From JAKVCB01 sp965243695 (lineage in GTDB: Bacteria > Planctomycetota > Planctomycetia > Pirellulales > Lacipirellulaceae), in the NCBI GenBank assembly GCA_965243695.1, contig CBDEWC010000037.1:1-64000 (forward strand): a DNA stretch of 64,000 nucleotides, given 5' to 3'. Positions 24,816 to 34,102 of this stretch are shown one piece after another (the stretch's first letter is position 1; each line of letters begins with the position of its first letter). Below the pieces are notes generated by a model. It worked only from the letters and a program-made list of their open reading frames with translations, had not been told where the DNA came from and did no database searches. The position numbers were made by a program, and so were the translations under genes.

Positions 24816-27320
24816 TCAATGTCCTGACGCGGAGCCGAGCGGGTCTGTGCCGGGATGCGGCGAGTAGAGAAACGCGCGTCCGAGCAAGCCCTCAGGAGAT
24901 TGGCTTCGGTTCGAGCCCGTATTGACGCGCACCACGATCCAATTCTTTTCGCCCGGACGAATTGCATCGGTGACCGGAATGTCGAGCCCCGCTGGCCGGA
25001 TGTAGGCTTCCAGGTATCCGCGCCGTCCGACGTACTGGCCGTTGACCCACAGCCAGGCCTGCGGACAAAGGGTGGGCACACAGAAGTTCACCGCCCGGTC
25101 GGCCTCGGCGGGCTCGATGTCGATTTCAAATGCGTACCACATCGGGCCCGCATAGGGCATGCTCTTGTCGTCAAGATATTCATTGGCCTGTAAATAATAG
25201 GGCCGGGTCGTGTCGACTTGGTGCCAACCGCCACGGTCAGCATCAGTTCGATAGTAGCCAGTGATGCGCCCCATGTCGCCCGGATCGACGGTAAACCGTG
25301 CGTGTCGGGGCAGCAGTTGCACTAGATCGCCAGTGGTGCCATCCACGCGGTGCGCCAAATCTTCGTAATAGGCGCGTCGATCGTCGACGGTCCAGTACCA
25401 AACACCAGACGGTCGACCTCTGCCGTCTTTGATGTCAAGTCGCTCGGGCATATGAAAGAAGGGATTGATCCTGTGAATGTCCTCGCGGATCTGGAGCATC
25501 TCGTCGGCCTGGTCCGCCGCGCCGGAAAAATCGCCATTGAACTCGGCAGCGTGCATTGCCAGGTAGGCTTTCAGGTGATCGAGAATGTAACGATCGACCT
25601 TCACATGGGTTTTGCAGGGTTCGTTGTCGGTTAATTGCTCAGCTGCGGCGACAGATTTTTCCAGCCGTTCGATTAGTTCCGCGTCGTAGACGTACGGTAA
25701 GATCCGATCCTCGTGCCCCAGCAGGGGCGTTTCGTACATGCGATCTTCCAGCGCATCCCAAAACTGCCGTGCCGGTTCCGCAGCTTTACCATACCAATCT
25801 TGGTAAAACTCGCGGAGCGGCGGTTCCAAGTTCAGATCCCCATCCCACATCAGGCGGGCCATGAAATATCGGGGCGGGATACCGAATTCCATATAGGCCG
25901 CAGCACGTCGCTCATGGAAAAAACCGAACAGGCCCCATTCCTTGAACAAGGGGAAGTCAGCCGCGTGGCGGCGCAGCACCGGCGCCGGTGTCAGGCACGA
26001 GACAAACATTTCAAAATAATCGTAGGTGTAAACCTTATCGGAAAGCTCGGTGAATCGCTTCAGCATGCTGCCGCGCATCATGCTGTGCCAGCTGGCCGGG
26101 TGGTTGAGCGGCTTGAGATTGTCGGCCCAGATGGCCGCATACATAATGGCCACGTTCGGATGCAATGTGACGCCGATTGGCGGTACGTCGCGATTCGCAT
26201 AGCCATTGGTGGTCAAGACAACGTCGGGAAACTCCTTTGCGACAAGTTCGGCAACTGCATTGACAAAGGTAAACCACTCTTCGCTAATGCTCACGTCTTG
26301 GGGAACACCTTCGCGGCCCGCCATATGGGGAAATCCCATGCTCAGTTTCAGTGTCTCCTCGTGCAAATCAAACGGCGCTCCATCGTTGGGCGAGAAGCCG
26401 AGCCAATCGTGCATGCCCTGGGGATCGTCTTGTCGCTGGCGAAGGTCGGCGATCATCTTCTCAGCGACGATGTTCACGGTCTCCTGGTTGGTCATATTGG
26501 GCATATTGGGATTCGGGCCACCACCGGTCGTCTTGGCGAACAGATCCGGACGTGTTTCGGCTAGATCTGGATCGGGAAGATACCGGTTTAGCATCGAGTC
26601 TCCGGCCGGTTCGATCATTTCGCTGAGAATTTCAGGTTGCATTTTGTTACGCAACTTCCAGAGGTACTGCTGGGATAGCATTTCCGGAGTTAGATGTGAC
26701 CAGTACGTGCGCAACGGGAAATCGGGCGCATCATGGAATTCAATGTCCTCAATGTTGATGGTCGGCCGGTGAGGCACGACTTCACCGAATTCTGTGGGCA
26801 TATACCACCGCACGCCGAGCCGATGCAGCAATTCCGCAACGGCGTAGTGCGTGCCGTTGTAGGGACGTTCTTCGTTACCGGCCAACAATAGCTTGTTTCC
26901 GCTGCAGTGGATCACGAATCCTTCTTCACGACGATCGGGAGTCAAACCCGAGCAAATGGAGACATCCACTACCTCGGTCTGCAGGCTGCGCCCGACCAGC
27001 ACGACGGCTCCGCCGACTTTCGTATCGTCTCCCACGATCGGTAGCGTCGCACCGCTGATCTTGCGGATGTACTCCTGCAGGTCCGCGGCAGCCAGTTGCA
27101 CTTTCTGATCGGGCGTGACGAATCCGCCCTTCAAGGGATGGGGCTTTGATTCAAGTGCCGAGGCGCGAATGACAATCGATGATTCGGCGCGGCCGTCCTT
27201 GACGAGGACCACGGCCGCGGAGGAACGTGGTGCAGATAGCGACACCGCCACCAGCATGGCCAATACGGAAATGGAGCAGCATGGGCTCCTGGTCCCGCCT
27301 GGCATAGTGGATCGAAACAT
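24816..27320 (-). CDS. Exported DUF4838 protein (glycoside-hydrolase-like)
   Basis: ATG codons at 27380, 27320 and 27305 are possible starts. 27320 or 27305 places the signal peptide (ISVLAMLVAVSLSAPRSSA) at the N-terminus, so 27320 is used (834 residues). Residues about 55-190 resemble the N-terminal domain of alpha-glucuronidases (LAAADLQEYIRKISGATLPI, and HYAVAELLHRLGVRWYMPTEFGEV). The DUF4838 barrel follows (about 200-560; WLGFSPNDGAPF, MYAAIWADNLKP). The C-terminal 150 residues look like a galactose-binding beta-sandwich (CPQAWLWVNGQYVGRRGY). This layout is typical of predicted planctomycete polysaccharide enzymes, but activity is unproven. Confidence 0.82.
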   Translation of the reverse strand: MFRSTMPGGTRSPCCSISVLAMLVAVSLSAPRSSAAVVLVKDGRAESSIVIRASALESKPHPLKGGFVTPDQKVQLAAADLQEYIRKISGATLPIVGDDTKVGGAVVLVGRSLQTEVVDVSICSGLTPDRREEGFVIHCSGNKLLLAGNEERPYNGTHYAVAELLHRLGVRWYMPTEFGEVVPHRPTINIEDIEFHDAPDFPLRTYWSHLTPEMLSQQYLWKLRNKMQPEILSEMIEPAGDSMLNRYLPDPDLAETRPDLFAKTTGGGPNPNMPNMTNQETVNIVAEKMIADLRQRQDDPQGMHDWLGFSPNDGAPFDLHEETLKLSMGFPHMAGREGVPQDVSISEEWFTFVNAVAELVAKEFPDVVLTTNGYANRDVPPIGVTLHPNVAIMYAAIWADNLKPLNHPASWHSMMRGSMLKRFTELSDKVYTYDYFEMFVSCLTPAPVLRRHAADFPLFKEWGLFGFFHERRAAAYMEFGIPPRYFMARLMWDGDLNLEPPLREFYQDWYGKAAEPARQFWDALEDRMYETPLLGHEDRILPYVYDAELIERLEKSVAAAEQLTDNEPCKTHVKVDRYILDHLKAYLAMHAAEFNGDFSGAADQADEMLQIREDIHRINPFFHMPERLDIKDGRGRPSGVWYWTVDDRRAYYEDLAHRVDGTTGDLVQLLPRHARFTVDPGDMGRITGYYRTDADRGGWHQVDTTRPYYLQANEYLDDKSMPYAGPMWYAFEIDIEPAEADRAVNFCVPTLCPQAWLWVNGQYVGRRGYLEAYIRPAGLDIPVTDAIRPGEKNWIVVRVNTGSNRSQSPEGLLGRAFLYSPHPGTDPLGSASGH

Positions 27321-27429
27321 TAAACGCACATCGGGGACCGTTGTGGGCAACCTTAAGCCGAAAGTTTTAACCAGCAACATGATTTCAGTTTCCAGGGAAC
27401 GTGTTTTGAAAATACAAGCACTCTTGTCC

Positions 27430-27616
27430 GAGCCGCAGGCGTTAGCCTCGGATCAGGCGGTAGCCTCGGATCAGGCGGTAGCCTCGGATGGCGGTAGCCT
27501 CGGATCAGGCGGTAGCCTCGGATGGCGGTAGCCTCGGTAGCCTCGGATGGCGGTAGCCTCGGATCAGGCGGTAGCCTCGGATGGCGGTAGCCTCGGATGG
27601 CGGTAGCCTCGGATAA
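27430..27616. repeat. Tandem array of GTAGCCTCGGAT-type units upstream of the DUF4838 gene
   Basis: The array has about ten copies of GGTAGCCTCGGATCAGGC (18 bases) and shorter variants GGTAGCCTCGGATGGC, plus one partial unit. It begins at GAGCCGCAGGCGTTAGCCTCGG, which resembles the dispersed palindromic element found again near 35160-35344. The array lies between the leftward DUF4838 and phosphoesterase genes, within about 50-240 bases upstream of the DUF4838 start. It encodes nothing recognisable in any frame. Confidence 0.92.
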
Positions 27617-27711
27617 CGTGGAATCGCGGCCAAACCCAGGGACACTCGACGGTAGCGCGTTGGGCTTAGGCAATTTTAACACGCGTTGGCGTTCGGGACT
27701 AGAACCCAAAG

Positions 27712-29343
27712 TCACCGTCGCAGTTCGATCAACCTCGTTTTCCGTTCCGTTTGGCCAAACATGTCAGTCGCTTCAATCTGCAGGACATGCACTCCGTCGG
27801 TCAGTTCGGCCGGCAACTTCACTTCCCAGATGTGGGGCGTGACGATGGCTTCATGTTTGAGCACTTTGGTATCCGGTGGCGGACAGGCGTGGTTTTGTTG
27901 TCGCAGCGCGATGTAACCTGGGTCTGCTTGCGGCCGCTGTTGCAAGCGGAGCCAATCGCCTTGCTTGTCGATGCGCAGTCGCACCGTTGTTTTCTCGTTG
28001 CCATTAAACACATTCACGCGCACGACGGTCTCGGCCGCATCAGCCGGCCCAATGACGCTCGGGGCATGGACCGCCATTTGATAGTCGGCCGGCAAACGTG
28101 AGGCCCGGAAACGTTCGCGATACTGGTTGCCCTCAAAGGTTGCCTTAATGTATCCATTGGGCGTGCCGTCGCGCATCGTGGCGACGGGCCAACCTTGTTC
28201 GTCGCGCGGGCCTTGATACCAACTGCCGGAGGCCGTGGCGACGTTGTGGTGGAGATGAACCGCTCCGTTCGCTGGCCGATAGCCGTCCTCGCTACCCGCC
28301 AAGTAATGTTCGTTGATGTGGGTATGGGCCGAGTAGGACATCGTGTGCGGATGGCTCGACAAGATTTCGAGCAGCCGGCCGAACTGCGGCGTCATGTGCG
28401 GCTCAGTGATGGAATGCAGGGTGGGCAGGGGAATGTGCGTGCAGACCACAATCCGATCCTCAATCGGGACCGTCGCCACGTAATTGGCGACGAATTTCAG
28501 CTGCTCCTCATGCAACCAGCCGTTGTAGCCGCCGTAGTTGTTATTCCACGGCCGGGAGTCCGTTTCTACGGGACCGTTCCAACGCACGTTGTCCAGTACG
28601 ATAAAGTGCACCTGGCCATATTGAAACGCATAGTTCGGGGGCCCATACACCCGCTCGAAGGTTTCATCCGCGTGTTCGTCACTGGGAGACAGCAGGTTCA
28701 TGTCGTGATTTCCGTAGACGTTGTACCAGGGGATGCCCAGCACAGCCTGGACACGATTCACCGGTTCAAACAGCGACAGGTCATCTCCGACGATATCTCC
28801 CATGGCGATGGCAAATCGGGCATCCGTGCCAACCAACTCGGCAACAACATCGTTCGCGTAGAAGCTCACCTCGTCGATGTTGTCTGGCTGGGGATCGCCC
28901 ATGACAATGACCGAGAAATTCGTCTCATCGGCCGAAGTGGTAAGCGGGAAGTCGACCGACGCCGGCAGCGGGCCCGTCGGTGCGACGCCCTTGAATTTGA
29001 ACCGATCATCGGGCGAGCCAGTTGGCTTGTGAATGTAGTAGAAGCGGGGGATGTTTTGCTCATCGATCGCCGTCATCCAATCGCGCGGTTTAATGACGAA
29101 CACAATGGTGTCATTATCGACGGGCAACTGGTAACTCCCAGTCTTGTCCGTCTTAACGACCTCGAGTCCGTTGGAGACACAAACCCCGGCCACGGCAGAC
29201 TCGTTGGCATCACGCACGCCGTTACCGTTGGCATCGTGATAAACCACACCGCGCGCCAGTTGCGTTTGGCTGGCCGCTTCGATGGGGGGGACCATCAGGC
29301 AAATTAGAATCAGTGAAAACGCAGCACGGTGAACTGTGGTCAT
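27712..29343 (-). CDS. Exported calcineurin-like metallophosphoesterase with N- and C-terminal beta domains
   Basis: The ATG at 29343 begins the signal peptide (AAFSLILICLMVPPIEA); an upstream in-frame codon is non-ATG. The 543-residue protein starts with a SdrD/B-like beta domain (GVVYHDANGNGVRDANES). The catalytic domain has all family metal motifs: VMGDPQPDN, AMGDIVGDD, YNVYGNHDMN, VCTHIPLPT and SAHTHINEHY. The C-terminal 130 residues form another beta domain. The order matches the MetallophosN-Metallophos-MetallophosC layout. The periplasmic substrate is unknown. Confidence 0.88.
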   Translation of the reverse strand: MTTVHRAAFSLILICLMVPPIEAASQTQLARGVVYHDANGNGVRDANESAVAGVCVSNGLEVVKTDKTGSYQLPVDNDTIVFVIKPRDWMTAIDEQNIPRFYYIHKPTGSPDDRFKFKGVAPTGPLPASVDFPLTTSADETNFSVIVMGDPQPDNIDEVSFYANDVVAELVGTDARFAIAMGDIVGDDLSLFEPVNRVQAVLGIPWYNVYGNHDMNLLSPSDEHADETFERVYGPPNYAFQYGQVHFIVLDNVRWNGPVETDSRPWNNNYGGYNGWLHEEQLKFVANYVATVPIEDRIVVCTHIPLPTLHSITEPHMTPQFGRLLEILSSHPHTMSYSAHTHINEHYLAGSEDGYRPANGAVHLHHNVATASGSWYQGPRDEQGWPVATMRDGTPNGYIKATFEGNQYRERFRASRLPADYQMAVHAPSVIGPADAAETVVRVNVFNGNEKTTVRLRIDKQGDWLRLQQRPQADPGYIALRQQNHACPPPDTKVLKHEAIVTPHIWEVKLPAELTDGVHVLQIEATDMFGQTERKTRLIELRR

Positions 29344-29595
29344 GAGCAAATTGTAGCACACTTAATATTTGACAATTGCTCCACGAGGACTCGCCTTAGG
29401 TGGTCTAGGGCTCGCTTGTAAGTGGCCTAGAGAGCCCCGGATGGCAAAAGTGGGGGGAATTGAGAGGATTTCACTCAAAAGTGCTTGACAAGTGTCACGG
29501 GGAGGGGCAGGATGACGACCCGTGCCACTTTCTGTGTGTCGTGGCCTTGCTCACATTTTTTTCTCCTTTATTGAATCCTTGGGAGGGTAGCTCTA

Positions 29596-31086
29596 ATGGT
29601 TGGGAAAACTAAGAAAACAAACCTCGTGTCGTTGGCACTGGTCGCTGCGGTATCGGTTTTACTTCTCGCAGCCGGCTCTGCCCTGGCGCAGACGACTTGG
29701 AACGGCGGCAGCGGCGACTGGCAGACAGGGGGTAACTGGTCCGGCGGAGTTCCCGGAAACGTGGTCATCAATGACGCAGGCGCTAACCAGAACATTACCA
29801 ACGCCGGTGGCACAATTTCTGGATTCACCTGGAACCAGAGCAGCGGCGCAGTGAGCCAGGTAACACTGGGCTCGGATCTTGATGTTTCCAGCGGCTCCCG
29901 GGCATTCAACAACACTTCCGGTTCGGCGGCCAACATGGTGCTGGACTTGAATGGATCGGACTTCAGGTTTTACACCACCGGTACGTTCAGCCCCATGACG
30001 ATCCAGACCAGTTCGCCAGGTGGCACCTTCACCCAGGGCGACGGGCAATTCAACGCCAGCGGCATGACCATCGGCGCCGGAGTTGCTGTGCGCGGCCGAC
30101 CCACGTACGGGGGTTTTACTTTGTACGATAACGGAACAGGTGCCTGGGACCCGGCGAGTGTTTTGCTGGGGCGTGTCACTGGCCCAGAGGGCGGAGACAT
30201 TTCTGTCGGGATTACCGCCAGCGGCTCGCCTAGAGTCGGAAACGTGCTTCTTGAGAACGGAAGTCTGGTTATCAACGGCGGGATCTCCATACAAAACGAT
30301 TTGACCATGGGTGTACTGAGCACGACCCCGAATAACTATGGCTACTACGCAGGCATTTTTAACAACACCAACAATCCCAATCAGGCGTTTCGGATTGGCG
30401 GTAACATCACCGATCCCAATCCCAACGGCGACTACGCTCAGGGGAATTATGAAGCCGATTTCGCAGCGCTTCGACTCAAATTGGATGGTGGCGGAAACGA
30501 GCAAGTCATCAATATCGCCAAGTCAAATGTACGAGCAAGGCTGGAAGTCACGGACGACAGCCACATGAAGCTGGCCAATGACTTTCGCAGTAGTTACAAC
30601 CCGGCTATCGCGGGAATTATTGGTTCCAGCCTTGGCCAACGCAGCATCGTCGACGTGGGCACCTTCGATCTGAATATTACCCATATGTCTATGTACTCCC
30701 CTACTCAGGCCAATGCGCCGACCATCATCTACACGGCAGGTGCCGACAGCGGCAGTTTCCATGTCGATCAGCTGACAAACGTCGAGGATATGAAATTTAT
30801 TCTTGAAGACGATCCGTTATCCCTCTGGGCCGACGGAGACGACTTCACTCTGATGAGCTTCAATCAATGGACGGGCGGGCTTCAGGATTTTAGCGCATCA
30901 ACAGCCGGCGTCACGCTGCCCACCGGTTGGACGCATGATGGGGTCATGGTCAACAATACTGATCCTGGCAATTGGGTGCTTACCAACGTGCAGACCAACG
31001 GTAACGATGCGTTCATCCCCGAGCCGACGACGCTGACACTGTTGTTGATGTGCGGAATTGGCATGCTCGTCGGCCGGCGACGCTAA
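29596..31086 (+). CDS. PEP-CTERM secreted protein with autotransporter-like beta-strand repeats
   Basis: 496 residues; GGGAGGG lies 8 bases upstream of the ATG. A signal peptide (LVAAVSVLLLAAGSALAQ) is followed by TTWNGGSGDWQTGGNWSGG, the start motif of planctomycete beta-strand repeat proteins. The middle is Gly/Asn-rich and beta-predicted. The C-terminus has the sorting signal PEPTTLTLLLMCGIGMLVGRRR: PEP, a membrane helix and basic residues. Such proteins are exported and processed by exosortase systems; no exosortase gene is in the window. The next gene encodes a protein of the same type, and a DUF1559 gene closes the block. Confidence 0.88.
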   Translation: MVGKTKKTNLVSLALVAAVSVLLLAAGSALAQTTWNGGSGDWQTGGNWSGGVPGNVVINDAGANQNITNAGGTISGFTWNQSSGAVSQVTLGSDLDVSSGSRAFNNTSGSAANMVLDLNGSDFRFYTTGTFSPMTIQTSSPGGTFTQGDGQFNASGMTIGAGVAVRGRPTYGGFTLYDNGTGAWDPASVLLGRVTGPEGGDISVGITASGSPRVGNVLLENGSLVINGGISIQNDLTMGVLSTTPNNYGYYAGIFNNTNNPNQAFRIGGNITDPNPNGDYAQGNYEADFAALRLKLDGGGNEQVINIAKSNVRARLEVTDDSHMKLANDFRSSYNPAIAGIIGSSLGQRSIVDVGTFDLNITHMSMYSPTQANAPTIIYTAGADSGSFHVDQLTNVEDMKFILEDDPLSLWADGDDFTLMSFNQWTGGLQDFSASTAGVTLPTGWTHDGVMVNNTDPGNWVLTNVQTNGNDAFIPEPTTLTLLLMCGIGMLVGRRR

Positions 31087-31293
31087 AGTCTTGCTGGCGC
31101 AGGGGCAGATTCCTGGGTGGATTTACTTCCTTCTGGTCGTGGCATCCTGCGCGGGTCGCTGCCAGAGTGGTGAAAACAAGCGTGGCTGTCTCGTGATAAA
31201 AAAGGGGAGAGAGCGGGAGTGGCTTGAATTAAAACAGAACTGTCAGGAGCAGGCCAGCAAGTCCCTGCGATGACGGTGTTATTGCCAAAGGGG

Positions 31294-33954
31294 ATGAAGA
31301 AGATGTTGTCACACAGGAATATGATTCACATCTGGACCCTATTGATGGTCGCCGCGGTGGCAGTATGTTCATTCCCATCGCCCGTGTTGGCTGCACCGAG
31401 AGACCATACTTGGAACGGCCCCGTGGCTGGCATGGCGGATTGGAACGTTTCTGCCAACTGGCAAGCTCTCGAGGGAGAGGGGGCCGGCTTGGCTGGCATT
31501 CCGGATGAGGGGAATGAGCAGGCGATCATGGACTCGACGCTCACCGGCGAGCGCGATATCCGCTGGAAGGGGTTCCAGGTTGAAAAAGGGCCCCTGCAGT
31601 TTCGCTGGACGGCCAATGGCACTCACGTCGACAAAGTGACTCTGGACGAGGACATGTATCTGCTCGAGCCCGGCACTCCACCCGCCAGGTGGATAAACCG
31701 TTCGGGCGACTCCAGCAACATGGTTCTCGATCTGAACGGATTCGCCACCGGTCGTATGCCGGCCGAAGTAATCATTCCCGGGATGACGTTCACCGACTCC
31801 TCGCCCGGGCAGACGGGCGTGCTCGATTTTACGCAGGGATTCCGGCTCTTCGGTGGCGATGGCTCGGTTCCGGGTGAGGGCGCGGAGTCCAAGGATGTCG
31901 TCTTTGATGCGTCGATCAACAACGTCCGGTCGGGACCGGGCTACTTCAGTCCCTACCTTCATACCCTTCCCAGCGTCACCCTTTACAACACCGATACCCC
32001 CTTCACCGGCAATCCGGACAAGTATCGCCATCAATGGTGGAATCCGGGCGGGACGATTGACGGTGACCTTATGGTGGAAACGGCTGGATACATTGAACTG
32101 ATCAATGGCGGATTCAAGCAGATCAACGGCAATCTGGTCTTTCCGTTGGACAACAGCGGCTACACGGGCATGATTACCAATTCCCTCCATGGCAAGCTGC
32201 ACATCACAGGCGATCTGATCGACCCGAATACGATATTCAACTCGGGCGTCATTGGCAAAACAGCTTACAACGATGGGGCGGTCGTATTCAACGGTGGTGG
32301 CAACGTACAGACCGTGGACATCTCCTACTCCGATCTGGGGCTTCGCTTGGAAGTCGATGCCAACAGCCACGTCGTGCTTGCTAATGATTTCCATAACACA
32401 CAGGGCTTCGTGCAGGGCTTTGTGTCCAGGCTGGGTGCTAATTCAACGTTGGATGTTGGCAGCCACACGTTGACCGTCGAGAGTTTGGTAGCCCCCGGCA
32501 GCGCCAACGCCGGGTTGCCGGTAAACTTGATTTACGGCAACGGCGGTGCCATTAACGTCGACAAGAATCTCATCAACCTGGTGGAGTTCAACGTTGAGAT
32601 CACCGACCTCAGCTCCCACACTTCGGGAGAGGACTTTACCCTGATTACCTACGGTGATTCAACGTTTAATGTGACTCCTCATGGCGGGACAAATAGTCTC
32701 GATCCCACACTGGGCACCGCCATGCTCCCAGCCGGGTGGACGCACGCCGGAATGGAGTGGGATGGAATTACCGGTGGCACAGTTCGTCTGTTGAGCGTCA
32801 CTGGCCCGCCAGCCGGATCATCGTTCCTGTGGACCGCCACCGGTGCGGGCGACTGGAACGGCACCACCAATTGGAACCCCAACGGCACGCCCAACTCGGT
32901 TGACGCAGTCGCTAATTTCCGCGACGCAATCCAGGCGCCCAGCAACGTTACCTTGCAGGGCAATCGCACCGTCAATCGTATTGAGTTCGACAATGCGACC
33001 AACGGTTACACGGTTGATGCGGCCGGGGCGTTCACGCTCACACTGTCGCAAAGCTCGGCGCCGGCCGATCCCACGCTGGAGGTCGTCAGCGGTAGCCATT
33101 CGATCACCGCCGACGTGAGCACGGCCAACGCCACCACGGTCACGGTTGCAGGTGGCTCGACGCTGACCCTGGGCGCGGTCGCCTTGCAGGGCAACACGCT
33201 CACCAAGGAAGGTGCTGGAGAGTTGCAAATCAACGGAACGTCTGCAGGTTCCACCGGTTCGGTCGTCGTGAATGCGGGCACCCTCTCCGGTGAAGGAACG
33301 GTCGGTAGTGGTGGGGGCGGCGTGCTAGTCAGCACCGGTGCCACCGTGGCCCCGGGGACGAGCACCGGAACGCTGACCGTCGACAACTCCTACCAGCAGA
33401 GCGCCGGCGCAACGCTGTCCATTCAGGTCGAGGGAACATCGGCAAGCGGCCTGTTCGATGTACTCGCCGTCAACGGCGCGGCACAGTTGAATGGCCTGCT
33501 CGATGTTACGCTGGAGGGCGGCTTTTCGCCCTCCATCACGGATACCTACACCATTCTCACAACGACCGGCGGCCTGTTTGACCAGGGCATCGACCTGACA
33601 AGCAGCCTTCCTGCCGGCTTTAGCGCCTTGATCAACGGTAATAACCTGGATTTATTATTCACGGCCACCGGCTTTGATGCGGACTTCAATGGTGATGGTG
33701 CGGTGGATGCAGCTGATTACACGATCTGGCGCGACTCGCTGGGCGCAACCGGGATCGACCCCTTTGATTTGGGCGACGCCAATGGCGATTCGATGGTCGA
33801 CGGTGTCGACTATGACATTTGGAAGACGTCATTCGGTAGTGCGCCGGCCAATGGTGCGGCATCCAGTCTGGTGCCAGAACCGATTTCGGCTATGTTGGGG
33901 CTGTTGGCGTTTGGGTTTCTCGCGCTACCAGGTCGCCAGTGGTTCCGGTACTGA
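31294..33954 (+). CDS. Large secreted beta-strand-repeat protein with dockerin-like domain and PEP-CTERM-like tail
   Basis: The start is ambiguous between ATGs at 31270, 31294 and 31303; 31294 has AAAGGGG immediately upstream. The product is about 886 residues. A signal peptide (LLMVAAVAVCSFPSPVLA) precedes two TWNG/WNGTTNWN-type modules (about 30-500 and 505-620) and an autotransporter-like repeat stretch (about 625-720; GSVVVNAGTLSGEG, GTLTVDNSYQQ). A double dockerin-like loop (DFNGDGAVDAADYTIWRDSLG, then DANGDSMVDGVDYDIWK) spans about 790-850. The end is VPEPISAMLGLLAFGFLALPG with basic residues, a PEP-CTERM-like anchor. The combination suggests a calcium-binding surface protein. Confidence 0.85.
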   Translation: MKKMLSHRNMIHIWTLLMVAAVAVCSFPSPVLAAPRDHTWNGPVAGMADWNVSANWQALEGEGAGLAGIPDEGNEQAIMDSTLTGERDIRWKGFQVEKGPLQFRWTANGTHVDKVTLDEDMYLLEPGTPPARWINRSGDSSNMVLDLNGFATGRMPAEVIIPGMTFTDSSPGQTGVLDFTQGFRLFGGDGSVPGEGAESKDVVFDASINNVRSGPGYFSPYLHTLPSVTLYNTDTPFTGNPDKYRHQWWNPGGTIDGDLMVETAGYIELINGGFKQINGNLVFPLDNSGYTGMITNSLHGKLHITGDLIDPNTIFNSGVIGKTAYNDGAVVFNGGGNVQTVDISYSDLGLRLEVDANSHVVLANDFHNTQGFVQGFVSRLGANSTLDVGSHTLTVESLVAPGSANAGLPVNLIYGNGGAINVDKNLINLVEFNVEITDLSSHTSGEDFTLITYGDSTFNVTPHGGTNSLDPTLGTAMLPAGWTHAGMEWDGITGGTVRLLSVTGPPAGSSFLWTATGAGDWNGTTNWNPNGTPNSVDAVANFRDAIQAPSNVTLQGNRTVNRIEFDNATNGYTVDAAGAFTLTLSQSSAPADPTLEVVSGSHSITADVSTANATTVTVAGGSTLTLGAVALQGNTLTKEGAGELQINGTSAGSTGSVVVNAGTLSGEGTVGSGGGGVLVSTGATVAPGTSTGTLTVDNSYQQSAGATLSIQVEGTSASGLFDVLAVNGAAQLNGLLDVTLEGGFSPSITDTYTILTTTGGLFDQGIDLTSSLPAGFSALINGNNLDLLFTATGFDADFNGDGAVDAADYTIWRDSLGATGIDPFDLGDANGDSMVDGVDYDIWKTSFGSAPANGAASSLVPEPISAMLGLLAFGFLALPGRQWFRY

Positions 33955-33991
33955 GCACTTAGGGGCGAGCGAAAAATAACGGTTCGCTGGA

Positions 33992-34014
33992 CCCACTCCC
34001 CCCTAGGGAGAGGG
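33992..34014 (+). terminator. Possible hairpin terminator after the dockerin/PEP-CTERM gene
   Basis: CCCACTCCC and GGGAGAGGG form a nine-pair stem with one A-A mismatch around a five-base loop, 37 bases after the stop codon. Only three T residues follow, so it is a weak intrinsic terminator candidate or an RNA 3'-end stabiliser. Confidence 0.4.
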
Positions 34015-34102
34015 GTTTAAGAATATGCCAGTTATTTCTCGAACGATCCTTAGCCATTATTCAGCCTGACACGATTATGTTGTTCCATGGCGGTGTTGTT
34101 AG

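Noticed and set aside
27430..27616. Repeat array as a CRISPR
   Set aside because: Units of 12-18 bases are directly adjacent without unique spacers, and no cas gene is nearby.
28195..29307. 370-codon plus-strand open frame over the phosphoesterase
   Set aside because: All metallophosphoesterase motifs are on the minus strand; the plus frame is a high-GC shadow.
29484..29513. TTGACA near 29485 as a -35 box for the PEP-CTERM gene
   Set aside because: No acceptable -10 hexamer lies 16-18 bases downstream, and planctomycete promoters often deviate, so it was not called.
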